Part shown: positions 23,605 through 36,124 of the stretch, one piece after another
How positions within the stretch are numbered: the stretch's first letter is position 1
Layout of the letters: each line of letters opens with the position of its first letter
Assembly (NCBI GenBank): GCA_944472155.2
Contig: OX235271.1
Coordinates: forward strand, 78,972,256 to 79,036,255
Length of the DNA stretch: 64,000 bases
Direction of reading: 5' to 3'
Origin: Trichobilharzia szidati
Lineage: Eukaryota > Platyhelminthes > Trematoda > Strigeidida > Schistosomatidae
Program-made: the position numbers and the translations under genes
The notes under the pieces: model-generated
Databases searched by the model: none
What the model was told of the DNA's origin: nothing
The model's input: only the letters and a program-made list of their open reading frames with translations

Positions 23605-24299
23605 CACAATGATTTCATATTCACCAAGACTATCGAAATTCAGTGGAAGCTTAAACTGAAATTAAATTGACAATAGGTCCTGTTTCAAATAGTACTATTT
23701 GCAAGCAACCCACTGTATACTTTAGCATTTACATTCATTTATTAAACGTAACTATAAGACCTCTAAATTATTGCTGTATCTAATATCCGATAGGATAAAA
23801 TGTGGTATACTTGTGGTGAGAGCTGTCTATTAGCCAAATTGGTAGACAGTAATTTACGTCAATATTTACGTTCCCAAGATTTGTCGTGAGAAAATGTGAA
23901 CAAAGATTGATTCAAAACCTACCACAGCAGACTTTGCGTAGGCGGATGCAGTTAACAGATAGAGGATGTGACATTCAAGAAACAGTCACAAATAGATGAA
24001 AGATTAACTTTACGTGAGAAACAACCAATCGGAAGACTGTGTTTGTTCGCTTAAAGATCCATAATAATGTACATGCAAATATATAAATATGCGTTGATTT
24101 CCTTAATAAATGATCTGTTGCCTGACTCTTGCCTTCTGTCGTTACATACTGACAACAATAAACCAGCTTATTGTATAGTACTACAAATGACTACAATGAA
24201 ATCCTAATACCAGTCAGCTGTAATCATGTGAATTGTTCACATAATAAACTATTAAACACGACCATCGTATTAAAGTGAATGACTATTATTATTATTACA
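23605..24299. other. No gene seen
   Basis: AT-rich single-copy-looking sequence. No motif recognised. Confidence 0.5.
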
Positions 24300-24910
24300 T
24301 CCGTGATTAGGAAATAGGGTTTTGGCAGCATATCTCCATTGTACTCTGTTGTGTGCAATCACTTTCGACTGGCGTTAAGACTGCCCGTAAGCTTTCGTTT
24401 CCTTTTCATATGACTGGATCCTACTCACCGAAGGCTGGAGTCGTTGCTTCCCATTCAGCTTCCAGTGTATTCCCGTCTTCTCACTCCCTATGCACAATCT
24501 GATGTATAATCCAGTTCACCATAGATAAGAATATCATCGGCAATAATAGACAGCCCTATGTAACTCCTGTGTGCACTTCGAATGCCTCACTGAGTTCTCC
24601 CTTGTGGATCACCTGACACGTGGCATTGTCATATAACCAGTTGTTGAATGAGGTTGATAAAGAATTGAGCACTGCACTCTGTAGTGTTGAAGTAGTTTTC
24701 AAATTCCTTCTCGGTCAACGCTGTCTGGTGAAGGCCTTTTTGAAGTCTTTGAAGTTAAGGTACAGGTTTGACTGCCATTCTATGCTTTGTTCTGTGATGA
24801 TGATGCGTACAATGTTGCTCAACGGTATCTTCAGTGTATGTTCAACCCATCTCCATTTCCTTCTGTATATTTGTTGCGCAGTAGATTCTCAGCTGGTTCA
24901 TTAGACTGCC
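24300..24910 (-). mobile_element. RTE-like retrotransposon fragment (decayed)
   Basis: Antisense RT pieces: 24590-24760 matches the segment around LIQQLYD and VDRE in the copies at 1 and 36960, with shared GTGGATCAC, GCATTGTCATAT and TCGGTCAACGCTGTC-like blocks. 24300-24480 resembles the 3' region. Stops and shifts throughout. Confidence 0.65.
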
Positions 24911-25849
24911 AGGGGTCCTTGTTGCTTTTCGTTTCTTTATGAAAGTTAATGATGCAGAACAGATATTTAAATCCTCAAAAGGCCCTTATAAGTAGGTGAA
25001 AGTGCTTTGGATTCTAAAGACACTGAATATAGAGGAAGAGTTGTTTGCACAGCTGGATTTGAACCAACTATCTACTTCACGTTTAAATCAGCTAAGATAA
25101 TTGTTGTACAACACTTGGTGATTAGTAATGACTGAATCTGTGTAGAAATTTCAGTGTCATGTGTCTTTCATCTTCTCTCAAACAACTTAGTCGCATATTT
25201 TTTATTTTTATTTCCTAGATCCGTGGCTTTGCAGAGGCTAGTTCTATCACCTAATTTCACTTAATCTGTATATTCCGAAGATAGTGTAGTTAATCTCGCA
25301 CTATCCCACCGACTAGATGTGTCTGTCCTAACATTTTTTTTCTTTACGTCAAATTTTTTTACTGCAACTCACTGATGTGAAATTATTAATCTTTCAATTT
25401 ACTTATTTGTTTGTTTACGTAATAATTGTGCTTCTACTTACCATTTCTACTGACTTATAACGTCTTCTCTCGAATTTTCCATCGTGTTTTGTATAAATAA
25501 ACTTTGGCTGTTAGATTGTTACCTATCCTCTATTCTTATCCCCTACTCAACTACTATGGCCTAAGAGGTGAAATAATTTTTGACTTATGTTACATGTATT
25601 TACATTTACAATAACTTATGTCATCTTTTAAAGCTGTTAGCAGCTGGAGAATAGCCATGAAACAACAAACATAGGCTTTCTTTATCGTGCTTGTTGCTGC
25701 TGCGTCCAAGCCAATCAGGGGAACTGGTTGTATGGAGTCATACTGAATTGACGCGGTTGTAATTCTGCTCTAGTGATTTAGCCATATTCGAATGTTCCCA
25801 GAGTATTATAGTGTCATTCAGATTTGTGGCTCATGAGCATCCCTTTTTA
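24911..25849. other. No gene seen
   Basis: AT-rich. A tRNA-like B-box piece GGATTTGAACCAAC near 25047 is isolated and was not called. Confidence 0.45.
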
Positions 25850-26800
25850 AATTTTCAGTAATGATCTCATTGAGAAGAAACCTGGGTTTGAGACAGAATC
25901 AGATAAACGCATCACGCATTTACACAACGCTGGAACCTCACAATGGAGCGAGAAGACAGGGATTTCCTGGACAGATGAAAAGACTGTAGAAGATCTGAAT
26001 TTCGCAGATGATTTGTGTCTAATGTCACACAAACTGGAAGACTTACAGGCGAAAACCAGCAAAGACACAATATCAAGTGAATATAGAGAAGACGAAGATA
26101 GCGAAGATAACCAACCAACCACAACAAACACGAATCATACTATCAACAGAATAAATTTGAAAGAGGTCACTCCCTTCACTTATCTAAATAGAATCGTTTC
26201 AAATAAAGTCAGGCGCACGGATGAGAATGTCAGTGGAGAGATTGGAAAAGCAATACAGACCTTCGTCACTCTGAAGTAAATTCGGAAGTCTTCTGCACTC
26301 AGCACAAAGGACAAAAATCGGATTTCAACATGAACGTTAAATCACTTCTGCTATATAGGTCCGAAACTTGGCCGGAGCCTCACGAAGAGCATTTCAAACA
26401 GGCAGCTGAAGTCTTTTGTCAACAGCTTCCTTCGCTGGCTCCACACTGGAGGTCAAATGTGCCAACCAGAAGGAATCAGCAACAAATAACTCTGGGAAAA
26501 AACCAATCAAGAACCTCTCACTCGATAAATATCCTGTAGAAAATGGAGATGCATCGGCTACACGGTGAGGAGACTGTCGAATGAAATCGCGCTCTAGGCC
26601 TTTGAGTGGAACACGAATGGAAAATGACGAGTTTGGTGTGTGTCCGAGGATGACATGATGGAGATCATGCGAAGAGGAGATCAGACACTATGAGTAATCG
26701 TGAGGCCAGCTAAATAGGACCTCAGAGAATAGGACAAAATGGAGATGTGCTGTTGAAGCCTTATATTCCACTCGGGAGCAGAGGGAACAATAAGTAAATA
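25850..26800 (+). mobile_element. RTE-like retrotransposon, RT to 3' end (frameshifted)
   Basis: Sense copy: KTGISWTDEKTVEDLNFADD with the catalytic FADD at about 26005, then LCLMSHKLEDLQ, INLKEVTPFTYLN, and after shifts MNVKSLLLYRSETW (26330-26375). The 3' tail has GAAGCCTTATATTCCACTCGG at 26755-26775. Several stops make it inactive. It keeps the best FADD box of the RTE copies in this window. Confidence 0.85.
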
Positions 26801-27284
26801 ATAAATATAGAATTTCACCAATACTTCACTGAAATAAAAAATATGCGTACATAATAGTAATTCCAATCAGATCTTCCTCAAGTTTGGTTTCGTCTCTATG
26901 TATATATATGTACATAAATCATGCCTAATTGTATAATTTCATAGAAACAGTAATGTTGATCATAACAGTTTTATCACCAGCATGAATAAACTTTAATTCC
27001 ATCGTTCATATTACTTTGAAATTGAAGTTAACTTTGCATTTTTTGTATGGTTTAAATGTTTACTTCAAACTACTGTTGCTGACGTGTCACTTAAGTTTTC
27101 TAACTTCAAACTCTTATCAATAGAAAACCCAAGATTAAGCCTTGCATGCAAATCATTCATTTGTTAACCTGTCATAAGTAAAGAATTCAGTTTGCATCAA
27201 ACGAAGGATATGACGCATGACAGTAGTAACTATCTGGTGTCGAATGAAAACATCCACAACAGTCCTACAGGAGGTTAGACGTAA
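26801..27284. other. No gene seen
   Basis: AT-rich. Nothing recognised. Confidence 0.5.
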
Positions 27285-27480
27285 GCCCTAATAACTCAGT
27301 GATGACGTCTCTGACTGTAGCACTGGTTGACTCAGGTTCGAATCTCAGAAGGGACATGAGTTCCTTCAAGGTTGCAGATACTCCTTGCTGACTGATGAAT
27401 GCCAACAAGCACCAAACCTAGTTCCAAGGCTTTCGGCCAATTGTTTCCAGCCATCAAACGACAAGGCCTTTTAGAACACT
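27285..27480 (+). mobile_element. tRNA-headed SINE, SM-alpha-like, old
   Basis: Head AGCCCTAATAACTCAGTGAT with B box GGTTCGAATCTCAG, then a body containing GCTGACTGATGAATGCC, which could be a decayed hammerhead core. Weaker than the copy at 29380. Confidence 0.45.
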
Positions 27481-27499
27481 GAACAGATTCAAATAAAAG

Positions 27500-29375
27500 C
27501 AAAGATATGAACCCATAAAGTCTAGTGTTGACACTGCTATTCTTTCCGTGAATTATAGTGTGTGTTGGTGGATTGTTTATTTTTATTGGTCGTCAAGTTG
27601 AAACCAGTTTAACTGTAGACTCTACTACATAAAACAATATTGATAGTAAATATTGGGAGTAACTTCACTCAAATTCATAGCTTCTTCCTGACTACTTACT
27701 AACAAAAGTTTACTGCAATATCATGCCACTTGTTATGGTGTTTATAAGCAAGCTGAGTTAACAGAGTTCAGTTGGCAGTATGAAAATGACATATGCTGAT
27801 TATAACTCATTTGACGATCGATGAAGTTTTAGCAATTGGAAAAAATCATTTGCATGAAATATTCTTTTGTTCATTTGATTTACCTCACATCCACACCATG
27901 ATATCATCACTGAGAAGTATCTTTCCACTAGTTAGATTTGTGGAGTATTTGGTGGTATTTAATAGTAATTGTTTTCATGAGGTAGAGATAAATTTGGAGG
28001 GTACACTGATTTTGAAAAAGGCTCACTTGAAAGCCATTAGTGTCTTTTTTCACCAGTTCCTAACTACTTAACTATTGACTCCAATCTGACTGATTTAGAT
28101 TCATTCTCAGTATGGCCATATTCTTCTAGCTAATCATCTGAAAACCAATCTATTGATCACCAGTGGCCAATCGCTGAATAGACTCATGGTAATCACGAGA
28201 TAGAAGGCACATACTCATTGACAATAGTGGACTCCCTACTCCACTCCTACTGCCTTGTAGGTCACACTTGGTTGTGTAAAGGCTAGAGCTGCACTCTCAA
28301 ACAAAAGGCCGAGCGATTCTGGGGACATCACTCGTACCAAATTCCCATGAAACTTCATGAACTCCCTCACAAACGACTCTCACCATGATTCGAGATGTTC
28401 ATGAAGCCGGCTCATCCTCCCGTAGGAGATAGTCGAAGTAAAGTAAGTAGTATTGACAATATTGCAGGATAGTCAGGATATATTCAAAAAAGCTAACACG
28501 TATAAGATGTTCCAATTAAATTCACTTCTTCGCATGGACCTTGTAACTTGAAGATCCAAGTTTTAATCATTAACTGGATCATATGTGGACACCACTCAAT
28601 AAAAGGAATCAAATGCCTATTTCCTCTTTTCTTCTGCTGAAACCCGTTTGTATTGAAATTTAATATAAAAAGTTAGGAAATCTATCAATAAATAAAAAAG
28701 AGATTGGCGTGAATATCCCGAAATCCTATCGAATCATATATACACTCTGCAAATTGATTTAAGATTCGTAATATATACAGTTCAAGATGAAATTTCACGA
28801 CAATTAACTCTGAAAACCAAATACCGAATGGGCCATATAGCTGTATTTCGGCCACTTCTATCTGGCTAGAAAGTACTACTAGTTCATGTGAGTGGTACTC
28901 AACTATTCATATGAATCAATTAGCTGCATATAGCATCACGCAACTATGCTTGATATCTTGATTACTGTTTATGTTGTCAAGCAGATAATACAATGTGATC
29001 TGGTGAATAATTTGACTTTCCGAATGCAATTCTGATGAAATATCACCTCAAACTGTGCAGATGGATAGCTTCAAATTTGATTCGACGTATTATCAGTTCA
29101 TCAAAAATAGGCAGCCAAGATTCAACACTCTGAACTAGGTAAAACTGGATGTACCGCATAGTGAGATCAGCTTCTATTGAGCGACACACCTGTTCAATGT
29201 GTTTAGATCTCTTCAACCTAACTAACAAGCACTACTAATTAATTAACATGAGTGCTGTTAAACTACTCATATCAGTCAAAAGTAGTAGTATGTAACAATT
29301 TCCTGTCCAGTCAGTCAAAGAGAAAATCAAAAATTGAAATACAAGTAAATAATAACTGATACCCGTTACACTAGA
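27500..29375. other. No gene seen; possible inverted-repeat element end near 28885
   Basis: 28885-28912 (ATGTGAGTGGTACTCAACTA) matches the right end of the element at 53821-54165, so part of a second copy may lie upstream. 28170-28440 is GC-richer but unrecognised. The frame 27793-28071 has no family features. Confidence 0.4.
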
Positions 29376-29379
29376 AGTG

Positions 29380-29650
29380 GCTCTCATAGCCCTAGTGGTT
29401 TAAGGAATAACACACTGGCTTCTGAAAAGATGGACACTGGTTTCAAACCTCAGTGAGAACACCATTACTCACTGGATAATACAGATACATCCAGCTGATG
29501 AATCCCAAATAGGGATAAATGCCCATCATGGATTCCACTGCTAGTCCATCATCCACCAAACTACTTCAGGTTAATCCTCAGACATCGTTGAAGCATCCAC
29601 TCAAGGAGCCACCCACTGAATAGGATAACCAGAAATTGAATGAAAAATAA
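29380..29650 (+). mobile_element. SM-alpha-like SINE with hammerhead remnant
   Basis: Starts with a pol III-like head (AGCCCTAGTGGTTTAAGG, GGTTTCAAACCTC), then a hammerhead-like segment at 29489-29533, then a body to about 29650 ending A-rich. The layout (tRNA-like promoter, then hammerhead) is that of the schistosome SM-alpha family. Confidence 0.8.
29489..29533 (+). ncRNA. Hammerhead ribozyme, SM-alpha type, probably inactive
   Basis: CTGATGA at 29495-29501; stem II TCCC/GGGA around an AAATA loop; a short palindromic stem III ATGCCCAT; cleavage triplet ATC at 29525-29527; stem I ATCCA (29489-29493) pairs with TGGAT. The second core box should be GAAA but reads TAAA, a change at an essential purine, so cleavage is unlikely. 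Confidence 0.75.
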
Positions 29651-29861
29651 ATCAGTGATATTATTTGTCTTCTAAAATAAAATCTTATATGCATTCAGCC
29701 TTATCAGCTTATTTTTTAGGCTAACTAATGATTATGCAATACTTCTATTCATACTGTTAACTGAATTCTTCAATATTTCGGATCACATGACATTCAATCT
29801 AATAGTAAACATTGATTGAGGAGAAAGGTAAAATAAAGCAAAAGTCAGTACTCAAGTATTG

Positions 29862-30205
29862 GTTTGTAGGGATTTGGTTGATTGGTTACAGGATTTCATC
29901 ATGAGCTGACATCAGTTAGAGAACCATTGGAAAACCTGGGAGTACCGGACAGCTGTTTCGTCCTAGTTTGGGACTCTTCACAGTACGCACCCACCGGCGT
30001 TCGAGCCCAGGACTTTCTGGTTACAAGGCGAGCTCGTATACCACTAAGCCACTGGGACCCGATCCAATGGCCCATGAATTCTAACTTCTGCCAATTCACG
30101 ATATAGCGCAACCGCTAGCCAATGTCTTCGGCGAGTATTTGTCCTCACACCCGACCTGCTGCACCTTAGTGGTCACGACTTCCCACTGGAACTCATATAC
30201 AATTC
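29862..30205 (-). mobile_element. SINE family A, near full length
   Basis: From GGTTTGTAGGGATTTGG, through CATCATGAGCTGACATCAG and the ribozyme-like body (minus: CTGTGAAGAGTCCC, AAACTAGGACGAAAC, AGCTGTCCGGTACTCCC), to the tRNA-like head (30000-30062; minus GGGTCCCAGTGGCTTAGTGG, CTTGTAACCAGAAAG) and leader. The CTGATGA box is damaged. Confidence 0.85.
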
Positions 30206-31220
30206 TTATGTATGCAGTCGTAATTAAACAGTTAGTTATCTGTCAAGAGTTCAAAAGTATCGAAACTTCTGAAAGATATGTTGTTGTTATTGTCATTATC
30301 ATCATTTTGTTGTTTTCTTGACCAATTTTTCCACTCATTGAGTTGTATTATTAATTTGATCATGTATTTATGTTTGTTTATGCATTGATTTGTGAGAATG
30401 AGTGTGTGTGTGTACATGAGAGAGAAAGTAAATAATACGCATATATGAGTTAACATATTATATAAAGCCTTAATAAATAATACACCAAAATGACCTCATT
30501 TTTGGATAAATGAAACTGAAACATTTATTATTATTATTACTGTGATTATTAATAACAGTAGCATGAACAATATTACAATTTGGTTGTAAGAAAGGTAAAG
30601 AATTTCAATATCTGTTTGACTATTCTTTATCATAAAATTTAGTGAAACAGCTAAGTGTCATCGTGAAACTGCATGATGTTATGTCATCAGGAAGAGAGAG
30701 TCAAAATTGTGCCCATATCATAATCATTGATTTAAACAACTTTCTCATTTCAGTAGTAAAACGTTTTTGAATTACGAAAAATTATAATAAAGACAACTAA
30801 TTTCATCAAAATTTTAAAATAAGAAAGTATTTCTTCAAAAACGTTTACGATGATTCGTTAAATAATAGTAATAATAATCTAACCAATCAGGTTGAATTAA
30901 TATTATTCAGTAATTAAAACAATGAATCGATCGCCTTCATGTAGCGTCTTTTTTAAAAAAAATCAACTAAATCCCAACAAATTTAAAACCTTAATTATCT
31001 CATTATCTGCGCTAAGCACAAGTAATTATGTTGTCAGTAATCTTCATAATCTGATTTCATCTTGCGTTGAATAATCTGAAGTATAAGTGGGAATGTTTTC
31101 ATTCTTTCCTAACGATCTAAGTGGGAGCTATTTCCTATTGACTAGCATACTGCACAACCACATTTCATTATCTATGTTCTCATGCATTGTGGAAAGTTGC
31201 ATACTGGGAAAATAATGACT
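30206..31220. other. No gene seen
   Basis: AT-rich, with TTG/TTA-rich simple runs (30280-30320, 30520-30560). Nothing recognised. Confidence 0.5.
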
Positions 31221-31620
31221 TCGACTTTGATATAAGAATAGAACTTGTGTACTGTGGTAGATTATAATTACATTGTGGATAAAATTAATTTTGATTAAGT
31301 CTCACAGTGTTATACAGTAATATTTACTGATGACGTTTTGAGCTCAATTTATTGCTCATAATCATATAAAGTTACTCATACAACTTTAACTCGTTTATAC
31401 AGTTCCTCTATTACCTATCTCTGCGTCGGTGGCACAGTGGTAGGAAACTCGCCAACCACACATATAATCCAGGGTTTGATCCCTGGCTGACGCACTCCCA
31501 AACCTCGCTAAGCCAGTAATAAAACTGTCCCGTAAAAAATAAGCACCACTGCTAACGCAACTTCAAGCCTCTAACTTGAAGCCCTATATTTCACTAGGAA
31601 TATAAGGAATAAAATAAAAT
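31221..31620 (+). mobile_element. Composite repeat: non-tRNA arm fused to SINE family B
   Basis: 31221-31410 (TTGATATAAG, TACTGTGGTAGA, CACAGTGTTATACAGTAATA, GCTCATAATCATATAAAGT) is shared with 61342-61677. It runs into a family B SINE at 31423: head GCGTCGGTGGCACAGTGG, GGGTTTGATCCCTGG, tail CTTGAAGCCCTATATTTCAC, then A-rich. Confidence 0.7.
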
Positions 31621-31689
31621 TCCCATCTCTTGATCTGAATGGTAGTAATATTTTCCATATTTCTGGTTTTTGTGATGATCGATTCCTGT

Positions 31690-33850
31690 TGGTGAACTAA
31701 AACCAGAAGATGTCATTCCTAACACAGAAATAGCATTAAGTTCAATAGATAAGGTGATGGAAGAAAAGGTTCGAGCACAATGTGCATTAAGTCTGGAACA
31801 GCAAAAGAAAACCCAATCAAACTTAACAAAATTGGAAAGAATAGCTCCACTTAGTCTACAACAAGATAAAAACATTGTCATCGAAAAGGCTGATAAAAGA
31901 AACTCGACAGTAGTTCTGGATAAACCTAACTATATCAAGAAAGTCCCTGGACACATTGAAACGCGTTCATATGAGGAAATTAAGAAGTTTGTAGACACAA
32001 TAATGAATAAGATTAGGAAATCTACAGAGGATTTAATACGCATTATGAAGCCGTCACTAGGTGAGTCTAAATTGTTTAATTTAATGCCTTAAACTAATAA
32101 TGCTAGTAGAATATATTGTACTACAAAAATACAGAGGCCAGGTTACCCTATATAACCAGTAGTAGATTTCAGAAATACCCTTACGTATGAATTATCAAAA
32201 CACTTAGCTGTAATATGATAATCCATTAGAAATCATTCAAACTCTAGGCTGACTAATTCGTATGAAATAAAAAGGAAACTAAATGACATTCAATTAGAGA
32301 ACAGTGAAAAGATGGTTAGTTTTGATATAACTAGTCTTTATACTAATAAACCAATCAATATGGCCTTAGAAGCAGTTAAAAAGAACTAACTGCTGATCCT
32401 GAAGTTACTCATAGTACATACCTAGCCTCCCCCATCGGGGAAATTCTTTTAGAAATTGAGTTATGCCTCACATCTACTATCTTTAAATTTCAGGGCAAAA
32501 TATATAGACAAACAGAAGGTGCAGCAGTGGGATCACCAATATCCCCAATAGTAATACATATGGATAGTTGGGAAAATATGGCTCTTGATGCATTTAATCC
32601 TACTCCAAAAATATAGTGGAGATATGTGGATGATACTTTCACAGTGTTAAAAACACGACATTTCTGTAGCTTCTTCACACATATAAACTCACTAGTAAAG
32701 GGAATAAAATTCACATATGAATCCGAAAATGAACAAGGAGAATTAGCTATGTTCAACTGTAAAATAAAACGAACAGAAGAAGGTAAACTGCACACTAGTG
32801 TTTATAAAAAGCCAACGCATTCTAACAGATATTTAGACTTTAATTCATCTCATTCGTTATCTATAAAGGCAGACTTACTTAAATGTCTAACAAACCGAGC
32901 AATAGCACTAAGTAGTACAACAAAAGACCTAAATCGATGAAATGAAACAGATAAAAGAAGCTTGGTTACAGGACACCATTATGAGCTGACGTCGGTTACA
33001 GAACCATTGTTTCCATCGTCCTAGTTTGTGACTTTTCATCAGTACGCGCCCACTGCCAGGGCTAGAGCCCAGGAATTTCTGGCTACGAGACAAGCCCGTA
33101 GACCACTAAGCCACTGGGACCCAATCTGATGGCCCATGAATTCCTACTTCTGTCAACTCACGACATACAGCTACCAAGAGCCAATGTCTTTGGAGAGTAT
33201 TTGTACCCACTCCCTAAATGCTGTACCCTACTGGTCGAGGCCAATACTATATAGGTGAAGCCTTGATGTTAAGTATCTACCTTATAAAATTCATTACGAA
33301 GATCAGAAAAGGTCAAAAGCAAAATAAGAATTACAGTGAAACTAATAATGATAATATAAATAAGAAAGAATATAAGACATCTACAGTTTTGCCATATAAG
33401 GAGTGGACATCAAAGACCCTACGCAGGACTCTTAATAAAGCAGGAATTAGGGTGGCATTCAAACTTACAAACTCACTCAGGGACAAGCTCTGAATGCTAA
33501 AGGAGCCGACAAAATAATATAATTTACAAAATATCTTGCAATGACCGTGAGTTAGGTTAACCACATAGGATAAACTAGCAGATTGTGGGTAGCTAGATTG
33601 TCAGAGCCTAAGAATTTAGCTAAGGTTAGAATGGTTGGTCACTCGAAGGTAAGTCATTTAGAAAAAAAAGCAATCGCACTGCTTGCAATAACTCACAACC
33701 ACATAATAGGGTGGGAGAGGGTTAAAGTTCTAAAAAAACAACATTAGTAGATGGAGAGATGTTGATTACTGAATCCTGGTTCATCAAATCCACACCCAAC
33801 ACGTACAATGGGAATGACTCATCACTAATTCCAAAACTTATATGTTCTCA
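31690..33850 (+). mobile_element. Penelope-like element, nearly whole coding region, split by a SINE
   Basis: The longest PLE here. In order: KADKRNSTVVLDKPNY (about 31885-31930), SFDITSLYTN (about 32320), QTEGAAVGSPISPIV (about 32510), the RT catalytic RYVDDTF (about 32620), MFNCKIKR and SVYKKPTHSNRY (32750-32830). A family A SINE (32965-33240) interrupts it. Then TLRRTLNKAGIRV, NIIYKISCNDREL (start of the GIY-YIG nuclease, about 33515), ALLAITHNHIIGWERVKVL, and ESWFIKSTPNTYNGND near the end (33770). Its spacing and the ESWFIK ending differ from the other PLEs in the window, so it belongs to a separate PLE lineage. Stops at about 32095-32210, 32388 and 32615 and frameshifts make it inactive. 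Confidence 0.85.
32965..33240 (-). mobile_element. SINE family A inserted in a PLE
   Basis: GGTTACAGGACACCATTATG to the leader ending near CTACTGGTCGAG. On the minus strand the CTGATGA box is kept (CTGATGAAAAGTCAC) and stem II is partly kept, but the GAAA box is disturbed (GGACGATGGAAAC). The tRNA-like head lies at 33055-33122. Confidence 0.8.
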
Positions 33851-33904
33851 GTACATAATAGCAGTAACTGTCTGACTTCATTCTTTGGCAGAGGAATGAG
33901 ATCA

Positions 33905-34480
33905 GGATATTAACATTTAATTTATATTTTTTCTTCCAGCGGAATCTTTGTAAGCAGCTAAGAGACGTCAAATGACACCATAAATTTGAGATATCTGAAA
34001 GGTGTCTTTCAAGCTACAGATAGCTAACTTGGCAAAGACTGGCTCCAATAGGTCCACTAGCCACCGACCTACTTTATGAAACGGAGGATCAACCATGGAT
34101 AGTATTGGTCTCATGGAAACAATGGGTTTATAAATCTTCGGTAAGCTGTATAAGTAAGGCAATCTGGATCCTCTAGGCTTCACTTCATCATATGTGTTAT
34201 TGTCAATCAACTTCTCCAAACGTTCTCTTAGTTTCTTGGTTATTCGTCTTTCCATCAATTCAGTTAGATCTTCTTACAAATGATCAATTCGAAATGCTGA
34301 TGCGTCACTCAAAACTGATTTGAATCTCAGTACGTAATCATTTTTGTCTATTATCATATCCCCTGTTCCTTTGTCAGGTCGGAGAATAACAATGGATTCA
34401 TTGTGAGTTAAGTTTCGTAATGCTATTTGACTGTCTTTCAACAAAACTGTGGATTTGGGAATATGGTGTATTGATTAGTA
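33905..34480 (-). mobile_element. Penelope-like element, N-terminal RT fragment
   Basis: The minus strand encodes RLPYLYSLPKIYKP, MRPILSMVDPP, FHKVGRWLVDLLEPV (about 34005-34185), the conserved PLE block before the RT fingers (typically LPKIHKP and RPIxSxxxSP). Upstream on that strand (34260-34420) decayed sequence follows with an RPDKGTG-like stretch. Opposite in direction to its neighbours, so a separate insertion. Confidence 0.8.
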
Positions 34481-34589
34481 ATATCAGCAAGTCAAGATTT
34501 GAACCTGCCTAATTTCCCCTAATCCATAGGTTTTATCTCAGATATCTGATGATACAAACCTTTGACCTGGGCTTCAACTTCTGTTTTGT

Positions 34590-35390
34590 TGCTTCAAGAC
34601 TGTCAAAGGTGGACAGACTTTCACCTCATGCTACCTCAAACTACGTCTACCAGTTTAAATGTATGTGACAAAGCACATACATTGGAAGGACAGAGAGAAG
34701 AGTTACTGTTAACATCTCTGAATGTATACCAAAGAACCTGAAACTAAAGCATTGAACAGTGTAATTTTACGTAGTCTGCTGGACACTGGCAATGTTTTGG
34801 GTAATTTGAAGTCGTTCAAAACAATTAACAGACAAAAGAAACCCAGCCTATTTTGTTTTGCTGAGGCAATAGCCACCAAACGGCTAAAGTCAAATCTATG
34901 TACGCAGAAAGAGAAAGTGATGAATCTTGCACTGTCTTGGTGAGGACAAAGCATACAAATTTCACTAAGTCATCTTCTGTCGCGTTTAGAAACCTTGCTT
35001 GTTCGTCTAAACATGACTCATCCTGCCTCCATTTTTGTCTATTTTATAAAAACGTGTTTTCTGAGGTTATGTGACCTATTACTTTGTATAATCTTTCTGG
35101 TTAAACTTCGTTTCCAGCTATAAAACATCTGTTGAACTCTATCCTTTTGTTTCTATGTTTAGCTATGGAATTCTTCTATAAATACCCGATCCTTTTCACT
35201 ACTAGTTATTTAACAACTCACATCATTCCTGACCAATGCTACTCTTAGCTCCAATCAATTCCTTCTTATCACTGCAAAAAGGTATGTTCAGATCCAAAGC
35301 ATAATGAAAAAATGAGCTAAAATTATCCTGGTACATTTTTCGTTCTTGCACTATTCAAATTTAGTAATGGGAAGATTTGTGAAAAATTCC
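34590..35390 (+). mobile_element. Penelope-like element, GIY-YIG end and 3' tail
   Basis: SPHATSNYVYQFKCMC, then STYIGRTERRVTVNI (34672-34717), then LDTGNVLGNLKSFKTIN, KKPSLFCFAEAIATKRLKSNLC, ending KVMNLALSW at 34943. A stop and one frame change lie near the start. The tail to about 35390 matches that at 62925-63420 (shared TCTAAACATGACTCA and GAGCTAAAATTATCCTG-type blocks). Confidence 0.8.
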
Positions 35391-35930
35391 TACGTTTACC
35401 GACTGAAAGACAGTTGTAAACATAGACCATTAGAATTAGGCGTTGGCTGAAATATACAGGTTTTGGTATTTCAGTGGTAAAGTGCTCTCTATTCGGACAC
35501 TTTTTGCGGGTTTGGTTGTTGGATGATGAACTCCTAAACCTTGCGTAGTTTACTGACTGATACTTAGCCTGAGAAAACGGAGGTTCGGGTTTAAAGCTAC
35601 CAGTCACACCCTGCAAAAACAGTGTCACAGGTTTTGGAAACTGAAAGCTTGCATCTTCAGGGCCTATCCTTCTCATGGAACCCAAAGAAATGAGAAAAAA
35701 TACACAGGATGTCTAGTGACCAAACTTTTAATTTGCGTTAATTTTCATTTCATGTTGATTGCTTATGCTGAACAGAAATTCTCTGTTACTATTTGCATGT
35801 CGGCTCCTAGGAGGCATGCCTTGACGTTGCCTCAAGATTGACATTGTTTTGGTTGGTGATGACTGGAAGGATGTATTTGACTTCATGTTTTAGCGTCATC
35901 ATCTGGATATGCTTGGATTACCCTTCTACG
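35391..35930. other. No gene seen
   Basis: The 120-codon minus frame at 35323-35685 has no recognisable family. A B-box-like piece near 35580 was not called. Confidence 0.4.
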
Positions 35931-35934
35931 ATTG

Positions 35935-36060
35935 AAGCAATAGGTACGAAGCTCAAGTCATACTTGGAACACCATCACTCACTGAGAATGCTTGTGCATT
36001 CATCCCACATATCCCTAATAGGACGAAATCTTTATGCTGAATTCCATTGTTAGTCACCAC
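35935..36060 (+). mobile_element. SM-alpha-like SINE fragment with half a hammerhead
   Basis: Aligns with 29450-29570: GAACACCATCACTCACTGAG, then ATCCCTAATAGGACGAAATC, then GAATTCCATTGTTAGTC. Here GGAC-GAAA is intact, but the CTGATGA box is lost (CCACATA). It is complementary in its damage to the copy at 29489. Confidence 0.55.
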
Positions 36061-36124
36061 CAACGGAAATAATACCGATCACTTACATCAGCGTGCACAT
36101 TCTTGTTGTCAACCTTCTTCTTCT

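Noticed and set aside
22995..23605. CRISPR-like or satellite array
   Set aside because: Only two units of about 400 bases, both SINE family A.
35323..35685. 120-codon minus-strand frame
   Set aside because: No recognisable domain, no splice context, overlaps a PLE tail. Likely chance.
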